This document shows positions 47,542 to 60,586 of a DNA stretch of 64,000 bases, piece after piece. Both the position numbers and the translations under genes were made by a program. The stretch spans positions 26,121,501 to 26,185,500 of the forward strand of contig CM036621.1 in NCBI GenBank assembly GCA_020746105.1, written 5' to 3'. This stretch comes from Trogon surrucura. Its lineage: Eukaryota; Chordata; Aves; Trogoniformes; Trogonidae. Positions within the stretch are counted from its first letter, which is position 1. Each line of letters opens with the position of its first letter. The notes beneath the pieces are model-generated. The model was not told where the DNA came from. It ran no database searches and was given only the letters and a program-made list of their open reading frames with translations.

Positions 47542-49324
47542 TAACAGTCCCCATACAAAGCAAGTGAGTGCACTATAGAAAACATGAATACATTTAACTA
47601 GTGTAAAACAGCTTGAGCCATTTTCATTTCCACTGTGTATTATGTATTTTTTTAAAGAAGAAAATTAGACACAGGAGAATTCATTTTAACTTCATTGCTT
47701 ATGAATTATTAATTCCTTATGACTAGAGATATTTACATACTGGATAGTAGTTAGGCAAAGAGCAATTAGAAAGGGGTACCTTTCAGATTGCTCAAATTTT
47801 AAGAAGCCACAACGACAGGTCGTTGCCATTTTTATTTTTTAAGTTTCATTTATTTAGTTTTTAAAGGCATATTTGGTGTGACAGTCACATTTCCATCAGT
47901 TTTCCAATGTGGATATGCATGTTTTTTACATGTATTCTTACAAAGGTTGTATTGTAACTCCGATAATCTCTGCTTTTATATCTACCTATTGACCGACCAG
48001 TCACACTTTAACAGTTCTGTTTTTTAACTATATATTGAATATTTCCTTTTGGGCCAGCAATATCTCCAATTAAATTGCTTTCCTGCAGCTCTGATTCCCT
48101 TTCTGTTCCTCAGAGTGACTTCTGTGTTGCTGTAACTATCTCCTCATTCTTTCAGCCCTTCATTGACTGCCGGTTTTTCCATAAGATTCAGCTGTATTTG
48201 TTACTTTTAAGATTTTTGAATATCTGACTCCTCCTTGTCAGCCGTATTTATTTTTTCTTATTCTAGTCTGAACTCTCCCCTTGAGACTGTTCCTACTATT
48301 CCTTTACCGACTTTCTTCCTATTCTTGGCCCTTGGCCATGTCTGGAGAGATTTACCCTTCTCAGATTGCTCCCATGGCTTTGTCAGCCTTTGGGGAAAGC
48401 AGACGTGTATTGATTTTTGATCTGAATTCCTTTTTGTCATAATTCTTTGTAGAAAGGTAGGGAAGGGCCAGGTCTCATCTGCTGCTCTTTGTGCCGTAGT
48501 CTTCAATTTATAGAAGTCTGAGATGTTAGTGACACTGTAATATTATAGTATTTTATGTGATGTGAAAGTATCTGGGGATTTCTGCTAAAAAGATCCCAAA
48601 AGCTGTTCAAGGTTTCTACCAAACTGCAAAAGAAAGAATAAAGGCTTGCATATTCTGTCCTTACTGCCAGATGGATTAGTGTTATCATAATGAATATCCA
48701 AGGAATTAAACATGATTTGTCACTTACACAAAATATTGCCCAGAATAGTAATCCATCATTGCTTTTCCACAGAAGAAACTTGATCTCTGAGTGAGATCTC
48801 AGAGATATTACTATCTTAATAAAAACACCTATTGCCACTGTTAACGTAAAAGCAGGCTAAGCCCTGGCAGTTTGGCAAGAGTCAAGACAGGACGTCACTA
48901 AGATTTTTAATGTGATTACATGGGTTTGCAGCAATGGGTTAACTTTCTTCCTAGTTATCGTCATGCATGGCTATTCTGTTCTTCCCTGCAATGTGCAACA
49001 AGCAGATGGAATGGTCAGCAAGTCAAAATATGAAATGTTGGAAAGGTCACAATTGTACAGGATGCCTCTGTCTTTCTCATCTGTCTTACCATTAGGCTAT
49101 CTTGTTCTTGTAGAACGAGTCATAATGAGAACTGTAATGAATACAGCTTAGGTCTGTTCCCCTCATCCAGAAGCTGAAAACAAAGGACAGGTGAATAGGT
49201 ACTAATGAGGGACCAGGCAAGGTGCCTTTTATTTACGTGAGCAAATATTTCTTGTTCCTATAGTCATACTTATGCTGGGAATTATTTGAGGAAAAAAGAG
49301 GATTGCTAGATGGACTACTAAATG

Positions 49325-49379
49325 AAGGGGGTTAGATGAAGACTAAGGGAGTTAGAGGAAGGGGATTAGATGAAGACTA
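49325..49379 (+). repeat. Two-copy 21-bp direct repeat
   Basis: AAGGGGGTTAGATGAAGACTA (49325-49345) recurs at 49359-49379 with one G-to-A change, at a spacing of 34 bp. A shortened third version (AAGGGAGTTAGAG) lies between them. This is probably local slippage. Confidence 0.75.
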
Positions 49380-51010
49380 CTAAACTTCTTAAGGTTGAAA
49401 AAAGCTTGACAGATTTGCATTATTTTTTTTTAAAAAAAGTTACTCAGAATGTCTATGGTTAGAATAATGGGCTTAGGTTCAGAAGAACTAGGTTCTGGCC
49501 ACAGAACTTACGTAGAATTTAATGAAGATTATTTCAAGACCACTGATGTCCATGGAAAATTTGGGAAAGGGGTCTGTACAACTTTAGACCAGTTTTAGAT
49601 ATTATGAAGTGGTTGCTGAGGGAATTGCTATGTCACTGGACATCTGTGGAATGGCAGGGTTGGATTGTGTGTCGCTGCCAGCCTGGAACAATAGTAGGTT
49701 ATTAGAATTAAAGAAATACCTATACAAGGAGAACTACCTCAACGAGTTGCTCAAAAAGCAATGTGAGGTGCAAGGGTAGAACAAACAAGAAGAGGTAGTG
49801 GTCATCGTATCAGGACTAAAGCATTCACGGGATTGAGGTGTAGTGAGAGTTTAGGTTGACACAGCACATGAAGTGTTCTTGCCATGGCCACAGCAGTGCC
49901 CTCGGGCCATCTGAGCTGGCTGGAGCAACTGGCAGGGCTTATAGGCAGGTCTCTGCTGAGTGGCTTCTTCTACGAACAGGGTTATTAGAGCTGAGCTTTC
50001 AAGGTGTTTTTTTCTGTCAAGCTGCAACATTATTTTGTTTTTCCACCTCCTTGCAGTTTATGGAAAAGCACCTCTGAAGGATGGACAAGTTTGTGTGTTC
50101 AGCCTTTATGATAGCTGCAGGATAATGAAGCTCTAATTTCACTGAGCAGCTCTGGCAGCTCTACTAGAACCATTTGTGAAATGGAGCAACATTTCTTTCT
50201 GTCATCCACTAATACTCCAACTGTGCATGCAGTCTTCAGTGTGAATGGGGAATGGAAGTAATGAAATACTTCTCATGGCTTCTTTTGGGTCTCTGTTCCC
50301 TGTTTTCTTTCAGTATCTTGACTGTATGAAGTTTGTATCGGAGCTCCATTGCTACAAATCCTGATATCCAGTATATCTGCCAATCTCCACAATGTTCTCT
50401 TGTGACAGTCACACCTGCTACGCTAGTAAGCATCTTTCAATCAGGCAAACAAAGGTGTAGAAAGGCCCTGTGTTATCTTTAGTGCTATCTCAATTATAAC
50501 AGTGCCTGCCAACCTCCAGCAAAATTAATAATGCACCTAAGAAGCAATGAAAAGAAGCAGAAATTGAGTTACATAGCCAGCATGCCTTTCCCAGGGTTAC
50601 ATAGCAGGTGAGTGGCAAAACCAGAAATATAGTCTATGTTCTATGATTTCCTGGTGTTTTCTGCCATCTCTGACCGCTTTCACTGAAAGTATCTGACTAC
50701 AATGAATTACACTATTGAAGGTTTTGTTCATGGCATTTCTGTAATAATTTTTAATGATACAGGGTATTTTCTTGCTTTCTTGTCTTTTGTGTGAACAAGA
50801 GATCCATACACCACGAGCATTTTGTATAGACATAAGACAAAAAAAACACAAAAGAAAATAAATATTAGAAAGTCAATATCTCTAGTAAAGAAAATAATCA
50901 TATTCAGATTGCAGACTTTTTACACATCATTCAATGCTCGCTGTTTTTCATATGTGCTACTTCAGTGAATCATGCCATGTGTCAGGGGATGCAGTGTGCT
51001 TGGTTGAGGG

Positions 51011-51204
51011 TCCAGGCGGGTTTTGAATGTCTCCAGAGAAGGAGATTCCACAACCTCCCTAGGCAGCCTGTTCCAGTGCTCTGTCACCCTCACTGAAAAG
51101 AAGTTTCTTCTCAAATTTAAGTGGAACCTCTTGTGTTCCAGCTTGATTCCATTACCCCTTGTCCTATGATTGTTTGCCACCGAGAAGAGCCTGGCTCCAT
51201 CCTT
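51011..51204 (-). mobile_element. CR1 LINE fragment lacking its 3' end, minus strand
   Basis: On the plus strand it runs TCCAGGCGGGTTTTGAATG, then 'ggcagcctgttccagtgctctgtcaccctcac', then 'cttgtcctatgattgtttgccaccgagaagagcctgg'. The minus strand keeps ORF2 C-terminal codons with [17 protein letters not shown]. Unlike the other copies, the tail and last part of the 3' UTR are absent, so it was truncated at both ends or cut by a later deletion near 51011. Confidence 0.9.
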
Positions 51205-52390
51205 GTGAAAAGGTGAACTTTTCTTGTTTTGAGGTACATGTAGTATATTTTTGCCTGTGCAGTTCATGGGAGGAAAAGTGATGGATAATATACAAGAAAA
51301 TTCTCTGCTGAGTTATGTTCTGCACTTTTTCTGAGAGTTCTAGTATTCCAGGATTCATTCTTGGTCTTTATCTCCCACAGCTCACAAGCTGAATCTCCAC
51401 GATTATATGTAAAGCCCTTTGCACTACCATTGAAAATCTTGTAGCCAAATCAGGATGTATTTCCTACAGAACCTCTAAAGATCAGTGGAGGGAATCTTTC
51501 CATTGACTTCAGTGAGCTTTGAATCTCACTGTAGCTCACTCTTTAAAGCATTACAAATAGAAGATCTGAAGGCAGGAGTATATTTGCATATCTCCTTAAC
51601 CCCCTGAAATACTGGAGGTAGTTGAATTTTTATACCTTTTGACTTCCATGAGACTTTTATCCTTACCTCTCCCTTTCCTCTTATCTAATTCCCACCATCT
51701 AAGTTTGATTTCAGCCCGCATTCTTTTCCACCACGTTTTATATATTCTTCTCTCTCTTTTTCTCTCTGAGGGGAGGAGGAGAAAGAGCTGATTAGCTCTA
51801 CAAACTGTTTCAAAAACAATGCGTAGAGCTAAATAACTTGGATATTTTGTATGCTGTAAAGTTGTGATAATCGCTGAATGACAAGCTATATATTCTTATG
51901 GTTGAATTAGATAAACTAATTTTATGCCATCATTGAACTAGTGAGAAGCCCTTAGAGTTGTACAGTCAGTTATTTACCCAGCTGGCTGACTGACTGACTC
52001 TTGGCTATTGCATTAAGTGAAGGGAGAATACCAACATGACCTTGTTGGTTGCAGGTCACAGATGAAACAGTTTCCATAAAGCTTTTTTAGGTAATACTTG
52101 TTTCTCACTATTGTAGGTATGAAAGTATTTGTGAGAAGGTATCATGATATGAAAGAGTTGCTTTATTAGGTTACACTGTTGCTGTAAATGTTTCCTAATT
52201 GTCTCTGTTATGGTAGAAATCTGAAGAAGTGTAAATTGACTGCTTTGCATAATTTATAAAAGCTGAATGTTTCCTAATTAGTTCTGTTAGGTTAATGATA
52301 CTGCAGCCTCATTTTTCCATGGCCCTGAGCAATGACCTTTACCCTCCCCATTTTTAGCACTTTATTTTAGTTCAAAAACATGTGGTGACC
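51205..52390. other. Noncoding DNA
   Basis: I see no gene. A pyrimidine tract followed by a purine tract lies at 51746-51787, and (TGAC)3 near 51986-51998. Confidence 0.55.
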
Positions 52391-52394
52391 TTCC

Positions 52395-52910
52395 TCATCT
52401 TGAATGATCTCTGGGAGACATAATGCTTTGGAAAATGTTACAAATCCCTTCTCCCCTCTCCCTTTGAAAGTAAAGAAATGGCCTGCTTTATGCAGGCGGT
52501 GTAAAAGCCTGATTTATACAGATCCTCTGAAGAATGCTGGTGAAGTGCATTCCTTCAGTGTTTTCATAGAAACTGATGTGAGCTGCATTAGCAGAAGATG
52601 TGAAAATGGTGAGGTGAAGGAGAGAAAAACCTCTCTCAAAAGGATTCTAAAATAACATTTTGCATCCTCGAGTAATTCCCAGCTCTCCCTGGCAACCATT
52701 CATTTCTTCCGAACAGCAGAAATTTGCAATATGAAAGTGGATTGGCTTGCTTTTCCCATGGGGCTCTGTATCTCTTCATCCACCGCCTAGGGTAAAAAGC
52801 AATGCATACGTTTACAATATAAATGTGATTTAATCGACCTCCCTGTCAGCGAGAAATGGCAAGCATATCAAACAAGCCCAAGATGTTAGGAAGAAAAAAA
52901 TCATAAATTA
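52395..52910. promoter_or_regulatory. Possible conserved noncoding segment
   Basis: Compact, mixed-composition sequence with words such as ATTTAATCGACC and TCAGCGAGAAATGGC near 52829-52860. Frames on both strands (52404-52655 plus, 52514-52699 minus) overlap and show no motif. I flag it because it does not resemble the decayed AT-rich background, but the support is weak. Confidence 0.22.
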
Positions 52911-53539
52911 TTCCAGTGATGAGTTTCTGAGCAGTATTTTGGACTACTAGATGATTCTATGTAAAGCTGTTCCTTGAAACAATAATTAAGATAATTCTGT
53001 GTGACAAGGAGAAAAAATGTTCAGCTTTGTATGAAATCTGCTTAATGTTTAGAAAGCTGGATGTTCACTATATTGATCAGAATTTCCCTTAGCTGCTGCA
53101 GTGCAAAGCTAAAACTAATTGAATGATTCACCATCTCTATTTCTAAGTCCTTGTTTATTTTGTCCTGTGTGAAATGAGTTGGCTTCTAAATCAGGAAGGT
53201 GATAAGTTCCTTCATGGGTGGGTCTCTGTGCATGTATACTGTATGGTCTTCAATAACAATATTTTTATGAGCTGTGAATATATGGCTATATGGAAAAAAA
53301 AAAGAGACTCTTTTAAAAAATATTTACTGCTATTATTTTTATTTCGGTTGCTTGAAAGACACTTGAGGTATTCTGATAAGCAAAAGGATTCTTTAGTGAG
53401 GAATCACTCATAGAATCATTATGCCACTCCAGTTGTCTAGAAAAGCCGCTTCCAGAATTGTTTCCTATTCATAGGCACAAACGCATATTTTCTTCATATG
53501 CTTTATTTCTTAAAAAATATAGGAAAGGTGGAGAAAGGA

Positions 53540-53558
53540 TTTTTTTTTTTTTTTTTTT
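53540..53558 (+). repeat. Poly(T)19 tract
   Basis: Nineteen consecutive T residues followed by CAG. Confidence 0.85.
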
Positions 53559-54996
53559 CAGATGGGACAGTTTCCTGCATCAATCTGATCATGGTTGGTT
53601 CCTCCTCTGTGCCTCCCTCCCCTAGCAGTGAACTTTGTTTTGTTTTACCAGGTTGTCTCCTGATGTGAATAAAACCACGGGGACCTTAGTTCATAACTCC
53701 ATACTGGGAATTTTGCTTCCCCCCCAGATCTCTTTCTGCATAATATTTGGTGATGTCGCTGTAGGATTACTGGAGGGACCAAACTGTATTAAAGTTGTGT
53801 AAACCAGAAAGATTTTCAGGCCACTTTGCCCTGCCTGACTTTCACTGGTTAGTATTATTTTAAATGTTACACTCTTGCATGTATCTCTTCAGTATTAATG
53901 TAACACAACAGTAGTTGATGGAAAGTTTACTCTGTATTCTTTAAACTGGAGATTTGGCACTTTGTAATCTTCTTTTTAGTCTACCCCATCCTTTTAATAG
54001 TGAAAAACGCTGCCTATACCTGTGTCCTCCATTGCAATGCTTAATTTGTGTGTTTATTTTGGATTTTTCTCTTTTCCTCGTGTTAGGACCTTAAACTTCT
54101 CTTGCAGTCTCATCCCCATCATCACTAGCTTCAAGGTTTTGGTTAAAACCCGTTATGATCTAGTGGATTTTTCTAAGCCATTTCCTACATTTTAATGTTT
54201 TGACCTGGTATAGAATGTTTCTTTCAAACTTCTTTGACAGAATGTGTAATTTTTGAACTTTACACTTGGATTCTTGGCTCCAGCACACTTTGAATTACTG
54301 CCTTTCTCCCCTTCTTGTGAATAAATTATAGCTCCTACCTCTTGGAGGACTGTCATACTGTCTCCTTTACTGACCCCATGTTCTTAATTCACTTGAAAAT
54401 TTCTTGTTATTTAGCTTAACCTCTTGTGTAGCTTTGCTTTCTTCCTCTGCAGTGCATTTTTTTTTTGTGCTCTTGGAATTTCAATATATAATCTTCCCAG
54501 TCTTCTTTTGTACCTGATGTTTTACCTCTTAAAGGTCTTTACAGCAAGGCTGATATCTCTAGTCTTCTGGCAAGACTCCAGTTTAAGTAATTACATTCTG
54601 TCTTTCTAAATTCTTTTCACCCTTTCAACTGAATGTGATGGTTCGTCTCTTCCTGCCCTTGGCTATTGTGTGCATTGCTAAGCAGTCCCTGGGCTTCAGC
54701 CTGCAGCTTGCCTGCTATGTTGTCCTGTCTCGTGTGCTTTGGGACAAAAGGGAAATTTAAGATACCGTTTATTGTTAGTTTAACATGTAAAACATACCTC
54801 CTTTATGCTTTACTCTTACTGACTTACAGGTTGTTCCTAGTCAGTGCTTCTCACTGCCATTCCAACAGGTTTAATGCCTTATTTGTCCTACAGGACACTT
54901 CTGCAGTACTTTGGGCCTTTTGTCAAATGTGTATTTGTCTCCCTTTCTCTCACTTCTCCTATCGTGGCTATCAATCTCTCCCCTCTGTCCCCCAAC

Positions 54997-55012
54997 TTTT
55001 TTTTTTTTTTTT
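54997..55012 (+). repeat. Poly(T)16 tract
   Basis: Sixteen T residues within the pyrimidine-rich block. Confidence 0.85.
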
Positions 55013-55599
55013 CCCACTCATGCCCCATTTTTGCCCCCAGTTTTTCTCCTGTGCTTCAAAATATTCTATTTCTAGTGAGGTTCTGTTCACATAGAACTCA
55101 GTCTGCTCACAGATGAACGGTGCCCATGTATATCCTGTTCACTTCGTGATTACATGTGCCTCATACCTTCCCCTCCTGTGTATTCCTCAACAGGCAGAGC
55201 AAACTCTTAGGGCTCTCTGCAGACTCCAGTGGGCATATGGTCAGGTCCATCTGTTTTTTTGGTCTGTGTGCACAACCCAAGGTGGTAGCATTGCAGATAT
55301 ATGGAAGAGTTCAAAATGTTTTGGATCTCTACAGCGCTCACGTTACACAATAAAGAGGAGAGGCTGTATGCCATTTGTGGTCCTGTTCTTTTCAACACTG
55401 TTCCAAATTATATGCCTTGGTGCAGGAACAGATGTCATAGTGAGCTCTTGGTCTTGGATGCCGTAATGTCTCTTGGTAACAGCCGGCAGTTGGTACTAAC
55501 CATCACTACTCCCAAAACGCTTTGGATCTTGGGGGAAAAAGTGAAGATCAGAAGCAGGGCATTCTGTTTTGTTAGTTCGATGGCCTTTCAGAAAGGAGG

Positions 55600-55703
55600 G
55601 TTCCTGTGTGACCTGCTGTAGGTGATCCTGCTTTAGCAGGGGGGTTGGACTAGATGATCTTTCCAAGTCCTTTCCAACCCCTAACATGCTGTGATTCTGT
55701 GAC
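55600..55703 (+). mobile_element. CR1 LINE, 3'-terminal fragment of about 100 bp
   Basis: TTCCTGTGTGACCTGCTG, then 'taggtgatcctgctttagcagg', GGTTGGACTAGATGATC and TTTCCAACCCCTAACATG, ending GTGATTCTGTGA. It is severely 5'-truncated. It shares its subfamily-specific 3' UTR layout with the copy at 46.4 kb, in the same orientation. Confidence 0.92.
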
Positions 55704-58700
55704 TGCCACACTGCTAAGTGAGAGTCATGGCACGTAAAATATTATGGAAAAATCCTCTTTCCCTGAGCATTCAAGTCTTTTTCTTACAGGTAAGTTTTCT
55801 CCTAAAATGAATAGATGTTGATGGCTACAGTGTAAAACAAGTGTGTGAAAATGACGTGCAAAATGAATCAGATGCTGATGTTACGTGCTGGGAAGAATAT
55901 ACAGAGGAATCTTAGGAGTTTGGCTGATTACTTGATATAACCTGTATAAGTCATGTCAGGGCCAGCAATGAGGTAATGAGTCTGTCTAAGTTGGAAGCAT
56001 CATAAACTTTTGAGACATCAGAAGAATTTTTTTTTTTAATCTCTCCAGACATGTATTTTTTTTGTTTAAACACTCAGACACAAGGTATCTGAGAGAAGGC
56101 GGCTACTGCTCTGCCAGGTATATGGTATAGTGTGATGTAAAATGCAGCAAAATCAATGGGAAGATTCAGATGGTGATGAAGTGGTTTAAAAGCAACCATA
56201 CTCATCAGGACACTTGTATCTCACAAAATTTTGCACATTCTGTTGTTCTTTAAATCATCATCTGAGCCCTCTGTGGCCGTTGACATATTGTACAGTTTCT
56301 TTAAGCCTTCATTGTTCCTCAACTGGGAAGAAATAAAAAGTCTCTATTACTTCTTCTCATCTACATGTTGCGGAATCTACTCTAGGGACTGGATCACAAA
56401 GAGTCCTTGAGAGCAAGGTATATAATTAAGGAACAGCAATAATGTATCTGTCATAAGCACCGAAACAGCCTAGTTGAACTATAGGCACGAGAGTATTTGT
56501 GTGACTTTGATGTGGATCTGTGTGACAGTCAGGCTGTGCGCTGTGTGACTGATTCAACGATAATAATTGAAGACTTATAGAGATGCAAAGCAGCGTGGGG
56601 GAGAGCATAGCAAGTGGAAGATTAAATACGTGGTGGAGAGATAGGTGTTTCTCTTGCTAACTGGATTATTTACATATTGAAATCTAGATGTAGAACCTTC
56701 TCTTATTCAGTGAATTAACTGTAGCCAATGACATCGGGCTTCCCTCTGCCCTCCCCCAAACTGTGGTACAGGGAAACAAAGGCTGTGCTGATAGAGCCGT
56801 TTATTGTGTTTCCTTTCATTTTCATGAAAACAGAGCTGGAAAGAGACAGAGCTTACAAATCAGCATTAAGTAGTAGGAAAACCATCTATGTGAACAATAA
56901 ACACTGCTAAAGAATACAGTTAGAAACCTGGCGCGTTGTTGGTATTGCTGTGAGCAGATGGACCGTAAGAGTGTTTGCTGCCAAACCTCCCTAAACCCCA
57001 CACACCAGACGTGGCTGCATGGCAGCAAATATGAGTGGCAGCTTGCTAGCTCCCCCCTAGCATTTATTATTATTTTTTTTTTAATTCTGTGTATAGATAA
57101 ATTTATATTTATAAATATATGTATATGTGTGTATGCAAAAATAAAAACATATAGTCATGAAAAAACTAATAGTAACAGTGGCCTCATACATATGTCACAT
57201 GGATAACCTGCCGCTTCACTGGTATTCTTGATGGATGATGGCCCAGATTCTGGTTATCACAGCAGTGGTGGCATCCTCTGCCCTGGGCATCGTCTCCTTC
57301 AGGGCAGGACTGAGTAGCAGACCTGAGCACCACAGGGTAGATACAGAAGAAGTTGTGTGCTCCAACCATCTGGTGGCCAGCACTTGTTTCTAAAAGCAGA
57401 ATAGTATTTCTCAACTGGTGGACTGTGACACTTGAAGGAGAATGAGGTTTATTTACAGTGGCTGTCAGGAAAATTGAAAAGGACGTTATTACAAGCCTTG
57501 TTACGATATAAAGCAAAAGTATACTCCTTCACACACCACCACCCTCAAGACCAAGTAGCTGTCAGCCTGTTGCTGCATGCAAATAGTATTTTAGGTTTTT
57601 CTCTGTGGTATGTTTTTATTCTAACTCTTTTAAGTAATGTAAGACTGTTGTGGGAAAAATCCTTTGAATAAGGATACTTTGAAACAAATTCTTTGTTCTA
57701 GAACAGTAATTTTCACCAGTGAGTGTTAAGAACAGCAAGACCTCCTATGACTTGGGACACCCCCATTGAAACAAGTGCTGAAAATATGCCAGACTGGCAC
57801 TAAGTGCCAGATCTGCCACAAAGAACCACAGGGTTTAAAAATAATCCCATTATAGCAGCAATTCATGACTATCTTTTTGTATGGCATCAGGCCACCTGAG
57901 CCAGTTTGAAATATCCTGTTAGACAATGTTGTGCAGAGTTTTCTCTGGTCAGACAAGTCATGCCAAATGTTCTTTTTAAGCCTGCTACAAAAAAAAATTA
58001 TTATTTCTAGTCCTCAGTAATAGGATTTTCTGATAAAATGTAAGTAGTGATGTCTGCTGTCTAGGAATATTTTTATTTTTAACACTTTTGTTTTCCACTT
58101 GGCTAACAGATACTGGAAAACATTTTCTGTATTTTCACCACTTCACTTGGTGCTGTGAAATTTTCTGGGAGTTACGAAGTCAGGACAAAATGAGAAAGAA
58201 TGTAGTACACTAAAAAACTGGAAGGACATGAGAGAGATTCCAAAAAATATGTAGGCAAGGAAGGGTGTAACAGCCAGTAATATCAACAGCCCTTTTTCAA
58301 CTGCCAGACCAGGGGGGTTTAATATCACTCTCGGTGTGCATTTTGGAACACATAACATTTTCCTAAAAATCATTTTCAGTGGTCTGAAAGAGCACATTAA
58401 TTTTTAACCTTGATTAATATTTCTACATGTAGAGAAATAGTTTTAGCTAATACATGTGCTTTGATGAAATCTTTAAAAATCATTTAGTGCTCTTAAGATA
58501 ATGTAAAATATTCTTGTATATTTTAATAGTTTCTTGGAGTTATGCAAAGTAGACGTCATCTAGCATTCTCTAGCATAGTAAAAATGGAAGAAATAAATAA
58601 CATATAGCATGCTAATATATTTGTTTTACCTTTCTCTAATCTGGACTTACATGCACATGTGTATACATACCTACACACAATAGCTGTGCTAGTGTCTGTA

Positions 58701-60035
58701 TGCATCTCTTGAAATATCCAGGACATTCCCCCTATTAGAGCAGTTACTCCACAGCTAATGGAAAGGCATTGTGAAGCAACATGTTGCAGGGGTTAGACTG
58801 CTCATCAAGGAGAGGCTTTAGAAAAATAGCTCAAGTACAAATTGAAAACAAATGTCAGTTATTTACATTAATTTACTGTTATTCTCCCTTTTCCCTTGCG
58901 ATCCATTTCTGTGATGTTAAATCAGTCCATCTTGGCTGACTCTGCTACCCTCTCTGCTTCCTACTTCCATGATTCATATTTAAGCAGATACCTCTGGATA
59001 AAATGCTACAGTGGTCCTTACGCTATGATATCTGAAATTTTAGTGTCAGTAGAAAGTGTGTGTATCTGAAGAAGCTAGCATAAACTGCAAACTGTAAATC
59101 AAAAAATCACTGTTGGTAGAACAGGTGGCAAAAGAAATGAGACTAAGTAAATGGTAGTCCGACCTCCTTGTGCATGCTCAGTTAATTCAAGCACTCTTTC
59201 GTCTATTAAATGTAAGTATAATACAAAGAATTTAGCACTTCTTGGCATATTAGTATATACGTTTGCTCATTAGTTCATAGGCATCAAAGAAGTAGTTAAC
59301 TGTAGGTGCTGATGGTGTTATATTTGGGCTTAGTTCAGAGTTTGCATATCGTATGACTCCAAATTTATCTCTTTCTCATTCCATCAGTATTGGTGAGTAT
59401 TCTCTAGACGTTTGTCATTTTAAACTATCCCAGTCTAGTGCATTTTTCAGGGACCAAAATCAATACTGATCTTGGTTTGAATATTGTTCTGGCAAGGTTC
59501 TTTTTGTAGATTCACAGGTAGAACTAATACGTGTTAAAGTTATTCAACTTGGCATTTCACAGCTTCATGGACATATTAAATATAGTTATTACCCATGACT
59601 ATTAACCTTACAACTATTAAGTAATAAAAATGCTGCATACATATTTACTAGCTTAAAGTTATATGCTAATATGCAGTATCACAAAACAGGAAATAAAATT
59701 TAGTCCAGAAAAATATATCAAATTGGACAGATCTACACCAGCCTTCCCTAAATACTCTGCCAAAATGCTTCACCTGCGATGAACTGCTTGTGTCAGAATC
59801 CGTTTCCATTCAGTTTTGTGGCCTCTTTGGAGACTTACTGGCATTGCAGAACTGTCGGACACAAGTTGGGACAATCCAGTTAGATATTAGGGGTTTTGTT
59901 TGTTTTCAAACTCTGAGAGTGGTTTGACACCCACAGTGTGTTTCACTGAGCTTTCTTTCTAGAGCTCTAGCAAAAGGAGATGATGCTTCACTAAGTGGAG
60001 GAACATCTGTTTATCACTGGGCTGTTGTCAGTCAT
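55704..60035. other. AT-rich noncoding DNA
   Basis: I see no gene. It contains a CTCF-like site at 57363-57376 (minus), a 17-bp dyad at 57794-57810 (CTGGCACT, A, AGTGCCAG), and T/A-rich alternating sequence near 57.06-57.16 kb. Confidence 0.55.
57363..57376 (-). promoter_or_regulatory. CTCF-like site, minus orientation
   Basis: On the minus strand CCACCAGATGGTTG matches 12 of 14 positions of the CTCF core CCASYAGRKGGCRS. It points towards the plus-oriented candidate at 11901, so the two would be convergent. The match is weaker than the 11.9 kb site and by eye only. Confidence 0.28.
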
Positions 60036-60039
60036 GAAA

Positions 60040-60300
60040 AATATTGTATTTACCTGCAGCTCTGTTCACGAAAACGGGCTTCCTTCTGCAGCCTCCTGCA
60101 GGAAGGAGACCCCTGGGGAAAAAAGAAAGACTTTTTTTTCGTCAGAGATATGGTTTTCGAACTGGCTGCAGACCTAGGAAAGATCTCATGGTGTCTTTCA
60201 TCAGAAAAACGTTTGGAGTTTTTCTCTCTGATCTTGATGGTTTTTGGAACTTCCGTCCCTTCCTTTTTAAAATGATAACTCAAGGACGGCAGATTCTACA
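60040..60300. other. CpG-retaining segment, possible conserved element
   Basis: CpGs recur at short intervals (CACGAAAACGG, TCGTCAG, TTCGAAC, AACGTTT, CCGTCCC, GACGGC) in AT-rich surroundings. Frames are open on both strands (60044-60487 plus, 147 codons; 60050-60283 minus). The plus product shows no domain I know. It could be constrained noncoding DNA or decaying coding sequence. Confidence 0.25.
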
Positions 60301-60586
60301 TTTAAGCTACTTGCATCTTAATCACCATTTCATTCTGTTACTTAGGTGGCTCTCACTTCTTTCCTCCCTACTTTCTTTATTATATTATCATCAAAGTTCT
60401 CTTGAAGCTGTTTCTCTTTGGACTGCTTGCTTTTATGAATATGGGTACCGTCCTGAAAACAGGTCTTCTGATCCACAGGCACTTTAACTCACTTCTAGAC
60501 TCTAATTGTTAGAGACTGTTCACAAAGGGGAAAAGTACAGCTGAAAGGAAAAATTCCCCTTAGCGACTTCTAGAGGAAATGGGCCG

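Larger units (their letters stand above)
46593..51010. other. Noncoding DNA
   Basis: I see no gene. Contents are an 11-bp-arm hairpin at 47511-47541, a small CAACGAC/GTCGTTG dyad at 47810-47825, pyrimidine-rich plus-strand sequence at about 48.07-48.45 kb, and a 21-bp near-duplicate pair at 49325-49379. Confidence 0.55.
52911..55599. other. Noncoding, strongly pyrimidine-rich on the plus strand
   Basis: I see no gene. From about 53.9 to 55.2 kb the plus strand is markedly C+T-rich, with few purine runs. The 142-codon frame at 54666-55094 is a by-product of that skew (Phe/Leu/Ser/Cys-rich). It includes T19 at 53540-53558 and T16 at 54997-55012. The skew may be the trace of an old antisense retroelement or of transcription. 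Confidence 0.5.

Noticed and set aside
53405-53425. TCATAGAATCATT, like a minus-strand CR1 tail
   Set aside because: The sequence beyond it does not continue as CR1 3' UTR, so the match is probably chance.
54666-55094. 142-codon plus-strand open frame
   Set aside because: It is composed of Phe/Leu/Ser/Cys from pyrimidine-rich DNA, spans a poly-T run, overlaps a second frame and has no domain.
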